DNA of 64,000 bases, taken from Ignelater luminosus (Eukaryota > Arthropoda > Insecta > Coleoptera > Elateridae). Below are positions 1 through 12,440 of this stretch, one piece after another (positions within the stretch are counted from its first letter, which is position 1; each line of letters begins with the position of its first letter). Both the position numbers and the translations under genes were made by a program. The stretch lies in NCBI GenBank assembly GCA_011009095.1, contig VTPC01090579.1, positions 10,672 to 74,671 of the forward strand, in the 5' to 3' direction. The notes under the pieces were generated by a model. That model did no database searches and was not told the origin of the DNA. It saw nothing but the letters and a program-made list of their open reading frames with translations.

Positions 1-508
1 CCGGGCGAATTCTCAAAACATTCCACAAAAAAACTGAAGAAAGATGATAGCCATACTAATTAAAAATTCATACTCTTCCAGTTGTAATTTTGAATTCTAG
101 ATTGAAACGCCAGATGTGATTTCAGCTCTTCATTTGAAGCTTAAGAAGAATAGGGGCGTGTCCATGAGAAACTATGAAAATCTGATTTTTAAAATTCATT
201 TTTCTTATCTGCTTCCTTGCTTTTGGTGATCACTACTATCTAAGGGACCATAAACAGCTGATTTTTTAAATATATTTACTTTACATTTATTTTTTCCGAA
301 ACTAAAATTGAGGATGTCAAAGTTATGGCAAAGTTAGCAGAATAGGACCGTTTTTAAGTGCACAGTACTTTTTAATGGTTAATTATTTTTTGTTTATATT
401 TTTTATGGTTAAAGTGCATTGTGAAAAGATTGTATCCCGTATAAATATACGACCAATTTCGTTTGAATTAATTGGAAAAAAAAAATAAAATCGAATTACA
501 TCCCAAAA

Positions 509-690
509 TGTCATAAGAGTAACGAAAAATTGAAAACGCTTCCATATTTTTAAAAATAATAAAGTTATGAATTCCATATTTGCTTTCTCTGCATTGGAAT
601 TGGTTTGTAATAGAATATCTTTTTTATCAGAGCCTCTTTTTTATGATATGGGCTGTCATAAGAGTAACACTCGAGGTGTCATATGAGTAA
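509..690 (+). repeat. CATAAGAGTAAC motif cluster, 5' side of the first orphan element
   Basis: Three copies of a short motif lie here on the + strand: TGTCATAAGAGTAACG at 509-524, TGTCATAAGAGTAACAC at 654-670 and a variant TGTCATATGAGTAA at 677-690. Related copies reappear on the same strand beyond the orphan coding relic at 2901-3134. The direct orientation on both sides argues against simple terminal inverted repeats. They may be subterminal repeats of the element that carries the relic; that is inference. No gene is seen in 1-940. Confidence 0.5.
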
Positions 691-949
691 AATGAGTAAT
701 TTAGTATAAATAATATGAAATATTGATAAAAAGGATCAAATTACAAAAAGTCAGAGTTAAAGGAAAGAGATGGATGCAATTGTTAGGTTTAAAGTATTTT
801 ATTCTCATTTGACGTGTCCAATTACATATTTTTTACTTTTCTATGAGAATTCATCATTCATCATAATAATAAATATGAGCTCAGTTTCAGTTGCTATTTA
901 GATTTTGAACAATTCGTGTGTTGTGGTGGTTTGTTTATATAGTGAGTCA

Positions 950-2724
950 TGGGCAGTTCTAGTGTGGAGGAGGAAAGAAGGGTGAAGGCTGCAACACGCT
1001 AGAAAAAAATCAGGGACAGACATAAAGGTGAGCAGGGCTATTTGGATAGAGTGAAAGAGAGGAGCTAAAAGTATTACATCTACAAAAATCTTAGAGAAAG
1101 ATAGAGCGACACTGAAGAAAGAGAAGAACAACAAATTAGCTCAGGTTCAGAGCAGGGACCGACCGAAAGAAAGATGCCAAAAAAAGTAAGAAAAACTCTA
1201 CCCCTCAAAGTCTAGGGAAAATAGCAAAAAAGCTGCATCTGTATTACCCTGTTCGCCAGGAAGGCGAGTTTTGGCTATTTAAAGGCTCGTGAATCAAAGC
1301 AGCACGGAGCTGGCGAATGTATTTAAGGCTCCCTAGCTTTGACAAGAGTTTAAAAGATATTGTTACAAAATTTTATAATGGCGATGAAATTAGCACGGTA
1401 GATCCTACAGTGAAAAATGTGTCAGCGAGGCGCAATATTTTAAATCTGAGACGTCACCTGAATTATAGAATAAGAAAAGCATTTACTTAGTTTAAGTAGT
1501 TACATCCAGACGTTGAGATTGGAGGGTCTTCCTTTGTATCTCTTAAATCTCCTTATATCAAATCTTACAGGGATATTCCACACGACGTTTGCATATGCAA
1601 GTATCATGGAAAGCTTGAGAATTTTTATAACATTATGAAGCTTAAGATAGCTTCCTTTAAATTTAAACCAACTGTCAAGGACTTCCTCGAATCAGTAAGG
1701 TGAGATATAAATTTTTATGAATGTATGAATTCTGCTTGCTTAGAATGTTCTGCTGTCACAAACCAGACATTTATTTTAAAAGAGAGTGATGAAGAAGTTG
1801 ACTACGTGAAGTGGGCCTCTTTAAACAACAGATATGTGCAGATAAAAGTAACCAAACCCTTATGTGAAGCACTAAATGACCTGAGGCTACAGCTAGATAA
1901 GCTTGCAATACATTGTTATATAAATTTAAGATCTCAAAAATATTTTAGAGATTCTGTAAAATCATCTACTTATTCTTAAGTGGACATGCAGGTCGATTTT
2001 ATTTTATACTTGTTTGTACCAACACACTTGGTGTGGGCCAGATGATTCAGAGAGTTACGTTGTCGCCTGTGACAATATAACTCGTGATAAGTATTGTATT
2101 AACGTTTTTTTAGAAAAAGATACTACACCACTACCTCAACAAAAATCGTAAGATGAAAGATTTACAAATATAATTTTAAAAATTTGTTCAACATAAAAAG
2201 TGAATGGTCATGGACATTCTTTGTTACGTCTCACGGAAAAGGTTAGAAAAATATTTGCCTGGAATGCAGTGCGCCGGAAGTCGCTGGTAATAAGAAATGC
2301 AGAAACAATCATAAGTTTCGTTATATATTTATTTTGGTGGAGTATACGGTTGAGGCAATGCGGCGAAACCAAGATGTAGAAATTGAGTCATGTAGAGACA
2401 CAGGACGAGGAAAAAATAAAAGAAGAAAGCGTAACTTATGAAGATTGCAAGGGAAAGTGGATTACTGTGATGTATGATAACGGGTGCTAGGGCTTATAAA
2501 GGCAGCAAGAAGAGAATTTGGTCCATGTAAACTAGATGAAGACTGTAGGGCCAAATAGGTATATCTGGCACTATACTCCTGACAAGGACAAAATTGAGTT
2601 TTTTAGTAAACTGGTGGAGTTAGAAGCTCATCTACAATTAATTTCTTTTTTAGGAAGGGGAGAAGTTTATGCTGTTTCTAAAAGTGATTATAGACGAGTT
2701 TTAGAAAAATATTTGGAATGTTGA
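950..2724 (+). pseudogene. Relic of an orphan transposase-like protein family (WxFFxxSHGKG type)
   Basis: This is a decayed coding region read across several frames with many stops. In order it shows a basic N-terminal segment (about 950-1240), a segment with IVTKFYNGDEIS (about 1354-1390), a Cys-rich patch with VCICKYHG (about 1588), an open stretch 1725-1979 beginning with a CxxC pair and containing VKWASL, then SYVVACDNI (about 2050), EWSWTFFVTSHGKG (about 2200-2245), and a C-terminal open stretch 2536-2724 with MKTVGPNRYIW and DKDKIEFF. I recognise the order as that of uncharacterised multi-copy proteins predicted in insect and cnidarian genomes, which I take to be transposases; the superfamily name is not known to me. 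The usual acidic segment between the DNI and SHGKG blocks and the glycine-rich block after SHGKG are missing or unreadable. It is non-functional. Confidence 0.6.
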
Positions 2725-2900
2725 TTTGAAATCAAATCTAAATTGTCTAAATGTGTCAGTGTTCCCTCTTATTTTTTCTTTTATTGTCTTTGAAAAAATG
2801 TAATAAATGCTCAATACATGTACCTAACGACTTTATCTAAAATAAGTTGCATGAAAAATAAACATTTCATTTTTAAATTATTGTGATTTCTAAGGGGTTT

Positions 2901-3134
2901 TCATAAGAGCAACGCAAAGTTCATGATCACAAAAGTAACGCGATGGGCCAAGAAAAAAAATTTTGTTGGGCCTATAACTTTCATAATACTTCTGTAAAAC
3001 ACTAGTGGAGCTTTAACTGCAGATCTGTAGGTATAGCCAGATATTTTTTTAGAATGTTTCCTTTGATAGATTCAGAATCAACTCTAAAGCTTATGTAGCA
3101 GAAATGGCGGAATTCTGATGTCATAATAGTAACG
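2901..3134 (+). repeat. CATAAGAGTAACG motif cluster, 3' side of the first orphan element
   Basis: The motif seen upstream returns as TCATAAGAGCAACG (2901-2914), a looser ACAAAAGTAACGCG (2929-2942) and TGTCATAATAGTAACG (3119-3134). All lie on the + strand, like the 509-690 copies, and bracket the coding relic between them. Four of the six copies continue into ACG. They may mark the subterminal region of the element. Confidence 0.45.
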
Positions 3135-4480
3135 CAAATTAAATTATTTTTATTGAAAAAACTATTTACAGTCCAACTAAATAATTGAAAATTATGGGTT
3201 TCGAAGTTTCATATTTCCTGATTCAACTGTGACAAACGCTTTCCTACCCTGCTATGAAGAAAAGCTAAACGAGCGCTCAGTCCGACCGCCGGCAATCATA
3301 TTTCGCCTAGAGACTCTGAAAAATAAATTAAATTCTTATTGGAGAATTGAAAACAAGAACTCCCGTTAAAATAAATCAATGAAACCAGTCAGCAACTAAA
3401 AATAGAAATATCTAAGAGTTCCAAACATCTAAATGAATTGCGTAATTATAACAGGAACCGATAGGGTTACAAATGGCTAGTTCAGAAACTTCTAATTTCA
3501 ATCCATTTTGGGCTAAACCGAAAACAAAGATAATCTAGGCATGAGATGTCTTCAAACAAAATGAACGAAAGTAAGAACTAACATCTTCCAGTTACACCTG
3601 GCTACCTATTCAAGTTTCATACGTGAAGATGCAAAGAAAGTTAAAACCAATTGATAAAAAATCTAGACTATGATTAATAAATTATAGATAGATGGCCCAA
3701 AATCCTTATCCAATTGCTAACCGGATCTACATTGAAAATAAATAATCAAAAATACAACTGACAGGTGTACGAGTTCAAAATTCCTATAATACGAAAATAA
3801 AATTAAATGTCGGAAACGAAATATACCCTGTGTCCCGCTTGCTATAATAAATAATTTAGAGAGTTCGCCAACCCCTAATTCATTTCACCTAAAGAAGCCA
3901 AAAAAAGATAACCTAGCTATCTATGTGAACTCACAACTGAAAAAGTCCTTTTCAACAAGAGAAAAACTACCAAAATACTAGATCACACCGACAGCAAAGG
4001 TTAAACTATAACTCATGTAACGAGAGCAAACAGTGAACGTTACAAAATTGTTGTAGATAACGCTTCTGATTTTTTTATTAGGAAGAATGACATTGAACAA
4101 CAATTATTTACGCAAATAGATTGAATTCATACAGACAGGTAGTTCTATTTGTCGTATTTGTTTATGTTGGCTTGGAAAATTTCTTAATAATGTCAAACAA
4201 AGGCGCGGAATGGATATCATCTACTGGAGGAAACACAAATTAATTTCCTTTTTATCTTACAAACTTTTCTTGACTTGAAGATGCGTTTGTAGCTGATAGA
4301 ACTTTGCCAACGTAATGTATCGTAGTATCATTTTCTCTCATTTCTTTGCCTGACATTTTCCAGTTTTCGGATTCCATTTGTCACTCTGTATCAGTGTCAT
4401 CGTGAATCGCTGTCAGTAGAATGTTTGTTTACATCTTTACATGGCTGGCACTTTTACTCGTTTTTTGCCCTTTTCTTTGC
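3135..4480. other. AT-rich stretch with no supported gene
   Basis: No open frame here has recognisable similarity, and no RNA gene or clear inverted repeat was seen. It separates the first orphan element from the pogo-like relic. Confidence 0.5.
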
Positions 4481-4519
4481 TGAATTTTCTGTTTTATGTT
4501 TTCTCCGTCTTTCCTGTTT

Positions 4520-5330
4520 CTCAGAAATTTCGTGGTTGTTTTCCATGCTGCTGTTTCACTTGAGATTGATTGTTTTTGAAAAGAGATGCATGAATGTCTT
4601 CAAAACTTTTACGTTTCGATGTTTTATTGACATTGAAAGTTCTTGTAGTTCTGTCGATTTGCGACCGCGATGTTAAGAGTCCTATCACGGCAAGACTTTC
4701 CTTTGGCGGTAGTGCCAAAGCTCCATCAACACATGCTGTCCTGGCACGGCAAGGTTTTTCTGAGAGGACGATGCTGAATTTCCAAGGGCAATGATTGTTT
4801 CCGCCTTCAAGTCGCTGTATTTTTTGAGGTCTTGTGTGATCTGAAATTGCATAACGGAATCAGCCTTTGGATTTTTTTTCTAGAAATGTGACGTCGCAAC
4901 TTGACCAGTTCTTTATCTCACCTGCTTTTGAAACTAATCAACACTGTCACATGGGGTGGGAATTTAATTATTGTTACTTGGCTTTCTCGGGCCAACTTAA
5001 TCAGTTTTGTTGAAATGTGAGTCACATGTCTATCGTAGATCGGTCTTCCGTCTCTAATATATTTTAGGGAACAATCTTTGAACTAATTAAAAGATAAAAT
5101 TAATTCTATCCATTCCGGTTCGCTTATGGCGATTCCGGTTTGGGTCACGTCATCTTCATTCAGCCAATTTTTTATAACATATCTTCTTTTAAATATGTAC
5201 AATAAGGGAAGTTTTCTACCATCTACAGTGCAGCACAAAAAAGAAGAAATGATTTTTCTCTTGTTCTTTTCTCTTTGTTTTAGATGGGTCGTAGCTGAAA
5301 AGGTACTTCATTTTTCTGTTTTATTTCTCT
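4520..5330 (-). pseudogene. pogo/Tigger-like DDE transposase relic, C-terminal half
   Basis: On the - strand the reading runs from about 5330 downward: GRKLPLLYIFKRR, then an NWLNEDD segment and AISEPEWIE, then after a frame break IYDRHVTHIS and VTIIKFPPHVT. These match the pogo-type DDE order GxxLPPLxIFKGK, W, GWxD, DGHxSH, VTIIxLPPHxT. The second catalytic Asp is retained at 5032-5034, although the usual DGH reads DRH. The LQPLD block carrying the third Asp is lost. A basic tail follows (open frame 4718-4521), with ALPPKES and TSKRKSFEDIHASLF, like the C-terminal extensions of insect pogo-like transposases. The N-terminal helix-turn-helix and first Asp are absent. The copy is dead. Confidence 0.75.
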
Positions 5331-5344
5331 CAAAAAGAAACTTT

Positions 5345-7835
5345 TTATATTATAATTTATTTCATTTTCTGTGACATTTAATATAAACAAACCAAACAAA
5401 ACTGTTAAATCTTAACAATTCTCTTTTGACTACCAAATAGATTGTTAATCCCAGAAGACGCGGAGCTTGCGCCATTTGCCATTTGGCACAATCGCTAGGA
5501 AGTTTCATAATAAATCACAGTAAATTTACATAATAAAATGTCTGATGCTTTGCTTATTGTCAATATAAGAACAAAGACAGAAATAGCACATGCCATTTCC
5601 GTATGTTAAACAACTGCAACCAACTCCTTGTTAATTGCGGACTGGCGGTTGTAATATATCGATTGGCGCATATGTGAGTTAAATGGCACTGTGCACAATG
5701 AAATGCAAATCTTTTCATTTATGTCATAGTGAGCATTAGATCCACCAAGAGATTTCTTTCCCGTGATGTAAAAAATGCAATATTTGCCGTTCTGTCGTGA
5801 CACCTCGATCCTTACGGTGCCTCGAAAGAAAATTTGGTAAATAGTCCTTGCGTTAAATAAACCTTTTATCTACACTATACCTTGGATAGTTACGAAAGGA
5901 AACGTGAATAGAGAGAAATTGTTAAAATCCTTTTATTCATTTGAAGACAACATGGCCTTCAGAATTTCTGTATCACCGCGAACGAGTGCAATCTACATTA
6001 TTGGCAATGGAATTTGAACTCACTATGTAGTCATTTCTTGATGTAAATATTTACAAAGAGCAAGAAATCAATTTGGTAAATTAAATGCGGAATTTAATTA
6101 GAAATTTTTCCATCGTTTTACCTTTGAAACGACTTGTCTATAAGACATTTGTCAAAGTTAAATTACGTAAGTTCAGTTTTCGACTTACTGATTGAAAATA
6201 CAACATCGAAAATGAAATCTGCTCAGAAATGGAACAAAAGGATTCCTAACTACAGAACTAGAAATACCTACTTTTCTTGTAGGTGTTCCATTAAGGTAAA
6301 TATGTATAGAGAAAATTACATAATATAATAGAAAGAAAAAAAATTAGGAAAAGAGAAACTCCTAACATTCTCTATCTCTTCATAAAAGGGAAATTTGCAA
6401 CTAGAAAATCTTAAGATTGTTACATTATCACACTCATTGACATTAATAAATCTACCAGTAACTTATTTAAGTACAGTATCTCTCTCACAACTGCACGTGT
6501 ACTTAAGTGAATGAATGCGCGTTAATTGACGTGCTTTTCCATTGTATAAAAATTTGTCCGCATAGTTTATAAATTTTAAAATGAAAAAATTATTCAAGCG
6601 TCAATTATTTATGATGATAATACCATGTATCATACACGACAAGTAAATCAAGTTAAATTAAAAAAGAGAAAAATTATAGCGTTCATTAATACAAATGATC
6701 ACTTATAATTAAGCAAACTGTGATACTATGCAGAAAATGCAAACTTGAAAAATACTGGTATGGGATTGACTTAATGCAGAGGTGACCTTAATTAAGTGTT
6801 AATTCATTAAAATAAGTCACAGAGCGTCTTTAATTTATTTGAATTTATGATCAACTAATTAAGAGCACTTACAAGGTGTTCCAATAATAATTCATTAAAT
6901 GAATATCACAAATGAATTGATTCCACATTATTAGGACAAATTAATTAAGAAGAACAAGACAGCATGTAATCAATCATTGTAAAGTTTTCAGGATTAAGTT
7001 GTCATTTAGAAGTATCTTGGACTAGATGTATTAGTAAAGTAGCAACCAGAACAATTGAGTTTTTGTTGGAAAATTTTAGAAATCTAATATGTTCTACATT
7101 GATAGCAATAATACTTAATGCCAGGGCTTTATTACCACTTGCATCAATATTATCATTGATCCGCTGTAGACCCTCAAGTTTATCTGTCAAGATTACGATG
7201 TCTTGTCTTGTCTAACTAAATGTATTTGTTGGAACTTCTCATTTCTGATACATTGAAAGAATATAACCCTGACATATTTTTCCGCGAATTAATATTTCAT
7301 TTGTATCCTCTTCTATAATATTTCCAAAGCTATTATCTTGTAGCTTTTGTATTAGTAATAGATTTTATATATTTTGTTCTTTTATTTAATGGAAACATAA
7401 AATTTCACTATTAGTCCAGGAATTTTAGCAGACACTTTGCCAAAACCTAGAAAAAATAATATAAAACTGAATTTTTGTATATGTCGCAGCAAATATGTAG
7501 TTATTTTAGGAAAATATCTTTTACCTGCCTACAGGCGAACAACTTCTTTTTCTTATTTAATTCCTGGTAACGATTAAATGCTCAGATCCCGAATTGATTT
7601 ACATAAATCAGCGCACATTTTATTTAAGCTCGCTCCAAGGCCAAGTTTGTGTTTTTCTTTGCAGTGTGAATTCAGTGATAACGATAAACAAACAAAACTC
7701 ATCGAACAGTTTTAATCCACCTTACGGAAACTATCAACAACAGTATGCGCTGATACAACAGTTAGCACTCATATAATTTACGGGCTTAAAACACCTAGGC
7801 TGACCCCACCAGTAACACACCCTTACATATCATAG
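5345..7835. other. AT-rich stretch with no supported gene
   Basis: Open frames of 60-65 codons occur (5606-5803 on -, 6134-6328 on +, 7002-7190 on -, 7594-7776 on +) but none shows motifs I recognise. The 5606-5803 frame is the most protein-like of them. No repeats or RNA genes are evident. Confidence 0.4.
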
Positions 7836-7839
7836 CTTT

Positions 7840-9440
7840 AGTGACAAAAATGAAGAACAAGAAGCAGATGTCAAAGAAGCCGCAATCCTCTTGACAAAAG
7901 GAAATATAATCGACTCACGGGACAGTTAAAAATGGCCCTTCAGGACACACGGAACGCGAAATTCAAAACATCTACTAAAAGTTTATCAAAAGACGACCAT
8001 TCTATCTGGAAAGCTACTAATGAAACAGTTTAAAGGAACAACGCTTCATGTTTCCCAAACTTACAAGAAGATGGAAATTGAGAGCCAAGCCGACAAAGAA
8101 AAAGCGACCGCCTTCCCTACGATCTTTCCTAGGTATTCAGTATACCGCAGACAAACGACAACAATAATACTGAAAATGCCGTTCAAAAATTTTTAGATAG
8201 TGCATGTCCAATGACACTACCAATTATATCATTTTCTTCATCGGAAGTGAAAGAAGCGATCAATAATTAATGGTAATAACCGCAAAGCAACTGGTTTTGA
8301 TTTGATCACTGGGCATATATTGAAAGGATATCCAAGAAAAGTAATAGTACTTTTGACAACAATCTATAATAGCATGCTAAGATTTATCTACTATCCAATA
8401 AGGTAGAAATTTGCCCAAATAGTTATGATTCACAAGCTTGGCAAACTTCCAAATAAGAGTCAAATCGTACAGGCCCATTAGCCTCATACCCATTACGTCC
8501 AGAATTCTCGAAATATTCTTCTTCAGAAAAATTCAAATGGACAATCCCAACACATCAATTTGGCTTCATAAAAATCACTCAACCCCGCAACAATGCGGTA
8601 ACATTGTCAATGTGATGCCTAGAAGAATAGAAACTGAGTACGGCTGCTTTTCTTGACATTCAGCAAGCATTCGATCGTGTGTGGCATGATAGCCTCCTTT
8701 ACAAACTCAAACTCCTGCTTAAATCCTCTCTCACAGACGTTATTCCTAAATAAAATTTAATATGGAGACCTCTGCAAACTTTCCGATCCATTCAGAAGTA
8801 CCTCAGGAAAACCTTATTTTCCCTACTGACATACCAACTAGAAATGACACCATCATTACCACGTTCGAAGATGATACTGCTATCGTGGCAAGCAACGAGG
8901 ACCCCAAGCTACTTTCTAAAGCCTCCAAACGCACCTTAATTCGCTTGAAACCTAGCTCAGCGACTGACCAAGTCAGCGCAAGTAACATTCGCAAACCGGA
9001 GAACTGACTGTCCTTATGTAACAATAAATGGAGGACAATTACCAGTCAAAAACAAACTAAAATATCTCGGCCTAATAGTTGCAAAGAAGACCCAGATTAA
9101 CCACAAGCTACGACAGATGAATTGGCGAAAATCTAAGCTGCTTTTGTATAAACGTATTCTTAAGTCCATATGGTTTTACGGTGTACTACCTGGGGTTGTG
9201 TCAAGCCATCAAACACGAAAATCATACAAAGGGTACAATCTAAAATACTAAGAACTGTATTCAATGTACCAAGGTACATAAGCAACCATACTTTCCATGA
9301 AGACTCGGAAGATGAAATTAGAAAATTAACCACCAGTTACTACACAACCTTCCGGGACATCTCAACGAACAAGTGAGTCCCCCTAGCGTCTAGAAAACGA
9401 CTCCACCGACAATGGCCAACAAATGTGTTTGACTAAAGGA
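7840..9440 (+). mobile_element. Jockey-clade non-LTR retrotransposon relic (reverse transcriptase to C-terminus)
   Basis: Jockey reverse transcriptase blocks appear in order in shifting frames: a pre-RT segment (DDHSIWKATNE, about 8000), ATGFDLITGHILKGYPRK (about 8290), SYRPISLIPITSRILE (about 8470), AAFLDIQQAFDRVWHDSLLYKLK (about 8645-8715), IHSEVPQ (about 8790), and TFEDDTAIVASNEDPK where the family has TFADDTAILA. The C-terminal segment ILRTVFNVPRYISN (about 9250) matches jockey LRxIxNAPWYVxN. The catalytic FADD box reads FEDD. Several frameshifts and stops separate these blocks, and no endonuclease or ORF1 is visible, which fits a 5'-truncated old insertion. No poly(A) tail was identified. 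Confidence 0.8.
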
Positions 9441-9699
9441 CGAGGCTTAATAACAAGTGAAACTTACCTTCGAAGAACTGTTGCTAGACAGCATCTTATC
9501 TCAAAGTGTAAACGTTCAAACACTTGACAAACAGCTTCCTCGAAGCAGATTGTATTAATGAACAATTTGTTTAGTAAAAATGAAATTTGTAGATTGATTA
9601 TAACGAACTTCATTCGAAAAATTTAATTTCTTTTGTCTTCGGCTTCGCTTCTCTGTCTTACTCACAGGAATGTTGGCATAAATAATAATTCAAGCTAAT

Positions 9700-11890
9700 T
9701 GACGTTAAACCTATCGAGGTGCAGATGCAAACTCGGACCATTTTCTAGTTGTAGCTAGTATTAGAATAAAAAAAGAAAGAAAAGAAGATACAGTATAGAA
9801 GAAGAAATAATATGTACAATATAAGAGAACTGCAAAAACAAGAAAAAAGCGAGAAGATACAGAGCAGATATATATGAAGGAATAGAAAGGGAAACTCTAT
9901 CACATCATCGAGACCAAAATCAGAACCCAGCAGAAATAATAGAGAACAATTGAACTAGCAAAGAAAAAATTATACAAGAAGCAATACAAAAAAATGTAAC
10001 TAAAAGAAAACACCGAAAAAGAAAAAGAAGGCTAGATAAGGAATGCACTGAAACAATCAAGGGTAGAGCAAAATTAAGGAAGATGTACCTGAATACAGGG
10101 AAAGAAAAAGGACAGAGCAATATACATAAAGCAAAGGACAGCAGTGAAGAAACTGTGTAGGAAGAAAAAGAGAGAGCAAATAGAACAAAAGTTTGAACAA
10201 ATGGAAGACAGTTATAGAAAGCATGAGATGAGAAATTTCTACGAGGAGGTGAAGCAAATGAAGAGAGGATACCAAACAAGAATAACCTACCTTAAGGATA
10301 AAGAAGGCAAGCTTATCGGAAGCCAACAAGAGCAAAAAGAAGGTCGAAAGAATATTTCTAAGAGTTACTTAATAAAAATACGGAAATAAATAGTATGAAT
10401 GATGAAAATTAAGAGCAAGAAGAAAGTGAAAATTTAACTGAGGTAGAAGATCTTAGCGAACAAGTAATAATGGAAATCATTGATAGTATGAAGAACAATA
10501 AAAGTCCAGGAGCCAATAAAGTCACAGCAGAAAATCTTAAGTACGGGGGAATAGTGCTGATACAAGAGATTACAAAACTAATAAAAGAAATCTGGGAAAA
10601 TGAAAAAATGATTAGAGCATGGAGAAAAGCGACAATACGACCGATACACAAGACAGGTGACACATCCGACTGCAACAAATACAGAGGAATAGCATTGCTA
10701 GATGTAACCTATAAAGTGTTAGCATCCTTAATCAAGAGGAGATTGGAAGCAGACGCAGAAAAAGTTTAGGAGAATGCCTGGGAAGATTTCAGAGGGCTAG
10801 GTCAACGATCGATCAGATCTTCATCCTGAAACCAACCTTAACTACCTGCTTAGCCTAATTAAATGTTCTGAAAAATTTAGACGTGCCCACGAAACTAGTC
10901 AATCTGATAAAAATGACATTACAAAAGACATGTTCAATCCTGGTGGAGAAAGAAAAGACAGAAGAATTTGAAGTATGGAGAGGGCTAAGGCAAGGCGACC
11001 CGATATCCACAGTGCTTTTTAACCTTGTAATGGAATTAGCCATCAGAGATAGTGAAATAAATAGGTATGGAACCTTAATAAATAAGAGTCACCAAGCCTT
11101 GGTTTACGCAGATGATTTGGTACTGCTGGCGAGGAGTAAAAAGGAGTTGGAAAGAATTGCTGAAATTAGAAGTTAATGAGGAAAAGAAAAAATAAGCACA
11201 ACAACAAGAATAACGACCACTTAACGATTATAATAGAGAATGCAGGAAAGATGACAATGAAAGAAACCGAGAGTTGTACGTACTTAGGAGGGCTTATTAA
11301 TAATAAATGTGAAGAACAAGCTGAAATCGTCCTCAGACTAGCAAAAGGCAATAGATGTGTGGGCGCACTGCATGAGATAATAAAATCGAAAGACTATCGA
11401 GAGCAGTAAAGAAAAGGATGTATGAGACAATGATAAGACCAACACTATTAAGTGGTAGTGAAACATGGACACTCACTAAGAAAGAGCAAAATAAAATTAA
11501 GGTCTAAGAGAGAAAAATTTTAAAAAAGATCTATGGAGGGAGAAAACGGAATAAGATTGGGAAAGGAGAACAAACGAAGAAGTATATGAGTTGTTTGACG
11601 AGCCAAATATATACGAGATAGTACAGAACAGAAGGATGAAATGGTTGGGCCACCTGGAACGCATGGGAGACACTAGCATAGTCAAAAAGATAGAATGGGC
11701 GGAGCCGTATGGAAAGAGAAAGCGAGGAAGATCGCGGAGATGGTGGTGTGAAGTAGCGTTACAAGACATCAAAAACAGAAAGATAACTAACTGGATAGAA
11801 AAGACCAAAGATAGGAAGAGATGGAAAGATCTCATCAGGCTATAGGTCTCTAAGACCTGGACAAAGCCTATATACTATATATAATTGACG
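9700..11890 (+). mobile_element. RTE-like non-LTR retrotransposon relic
   Basis: The copy begins inside the end of the endonuclease with RGADANSDHFLVVA (about 9716), the RTE-type SDH block. A lysine-rich linker follows (to about 10390). The reverse transcriptase shows NNKSPGANKVTAENLKYGG (about 10494), WRKATIRPIHKTGD, CNKYRGIALLDVTYKVL (about 10672), VWRGLRQGDPIS (about 10974) and an intact YADDLVLLARSKKELE (about 11105). Then come SCTYLGGLINN (about 11273) and the C-terminal open stretch 11591-11845 with RRMKWLGHLERMGD and KRGRSRRWW. The frame breaks repeatedly, for example after 10769. The 3' end lies near the TATATA-rich tract at 11870-11885. It is 5'-truncated, as is usual for this class. 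Confidence 0.82.
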
Positions 11891-11909
11891 ATATGGGTGT
11901 AAGTCGCTT

Positions 11910-12440
11910 CTAGTCAACTAATTTTTCAGAATATGTACTAGTTTGCGTATTCGCGCCACCTGCGCTTGCTTCTTGAGGGACGTTTTTTGCTTTGGAATTG
12001 AGACTTCTTGCCACTATTGTATTTTTACCATTGATTGGTAACCATGTTGCGTTATCATCACCTACGTCTCTGGGTAAGTTTTCTAAGTCCTCTTCAGTTA
12101 TTATTTTGTCAATATCTGGAGGCAGATTTTTGGATCGTAGACCTATTTTTGGATCTGCCCCATAGAGAATCTTGTAATAATGCGATGATGCGACTGCCCA
12201 ACTGACTAACAAGACGTTTTAGTATCCTTCATCAAAATTCTCTACTTGACGATACCTAGGCCTTCCAGGTACGATGTTGCATTCTGATCAGACCAAAACC
12301 AGTTTATTAATTACATTGGCAGTGAATTCCCGTTCATTATCACTTTGTAAGATACATAGAGCGTCTTCTTTAAGGAAAATTTGAAATAATTGAAAAGCCA
12401 CCTCTGTAGCCCTTTCTATTTGTAAATAAATGTATGGCCA
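11910..12440 (-). pseudogene. Integrase-domain relic resembling KRBA2/SCAND3-type integrases
   Basis: Read on the - strand from about 12430: ATEVAFQLFQIFLKE, then LQSDNEREFTANVINKLV, which carries the second catalytic Asp of a retroviral-type integrase core (usual form LQSDNGREFTA). PRYRQVENFDE follows, where the family has PRHxQSQGSVE. The open frame 12212-11910 has YYKILYGADPKIGL and ITEEDLENLP, matching the PYEALFGxKPKxGL block and the EEDLE block of KRAB-A domain protein 2-like integrases of insects. A stop and a small frame break fall between core and tail. The first Asp was not found. It sits immediately beyond the 3' end of the RTE-like relic, in opposite orientation. Confidence 0.6.

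Noticed and set aside
9920..10678. - strand Phe/Leu/Ser-rich frames
   Set aside because: Shadows of the Lys/Glu-rich + strand linker and RT of the RTE-like relic.
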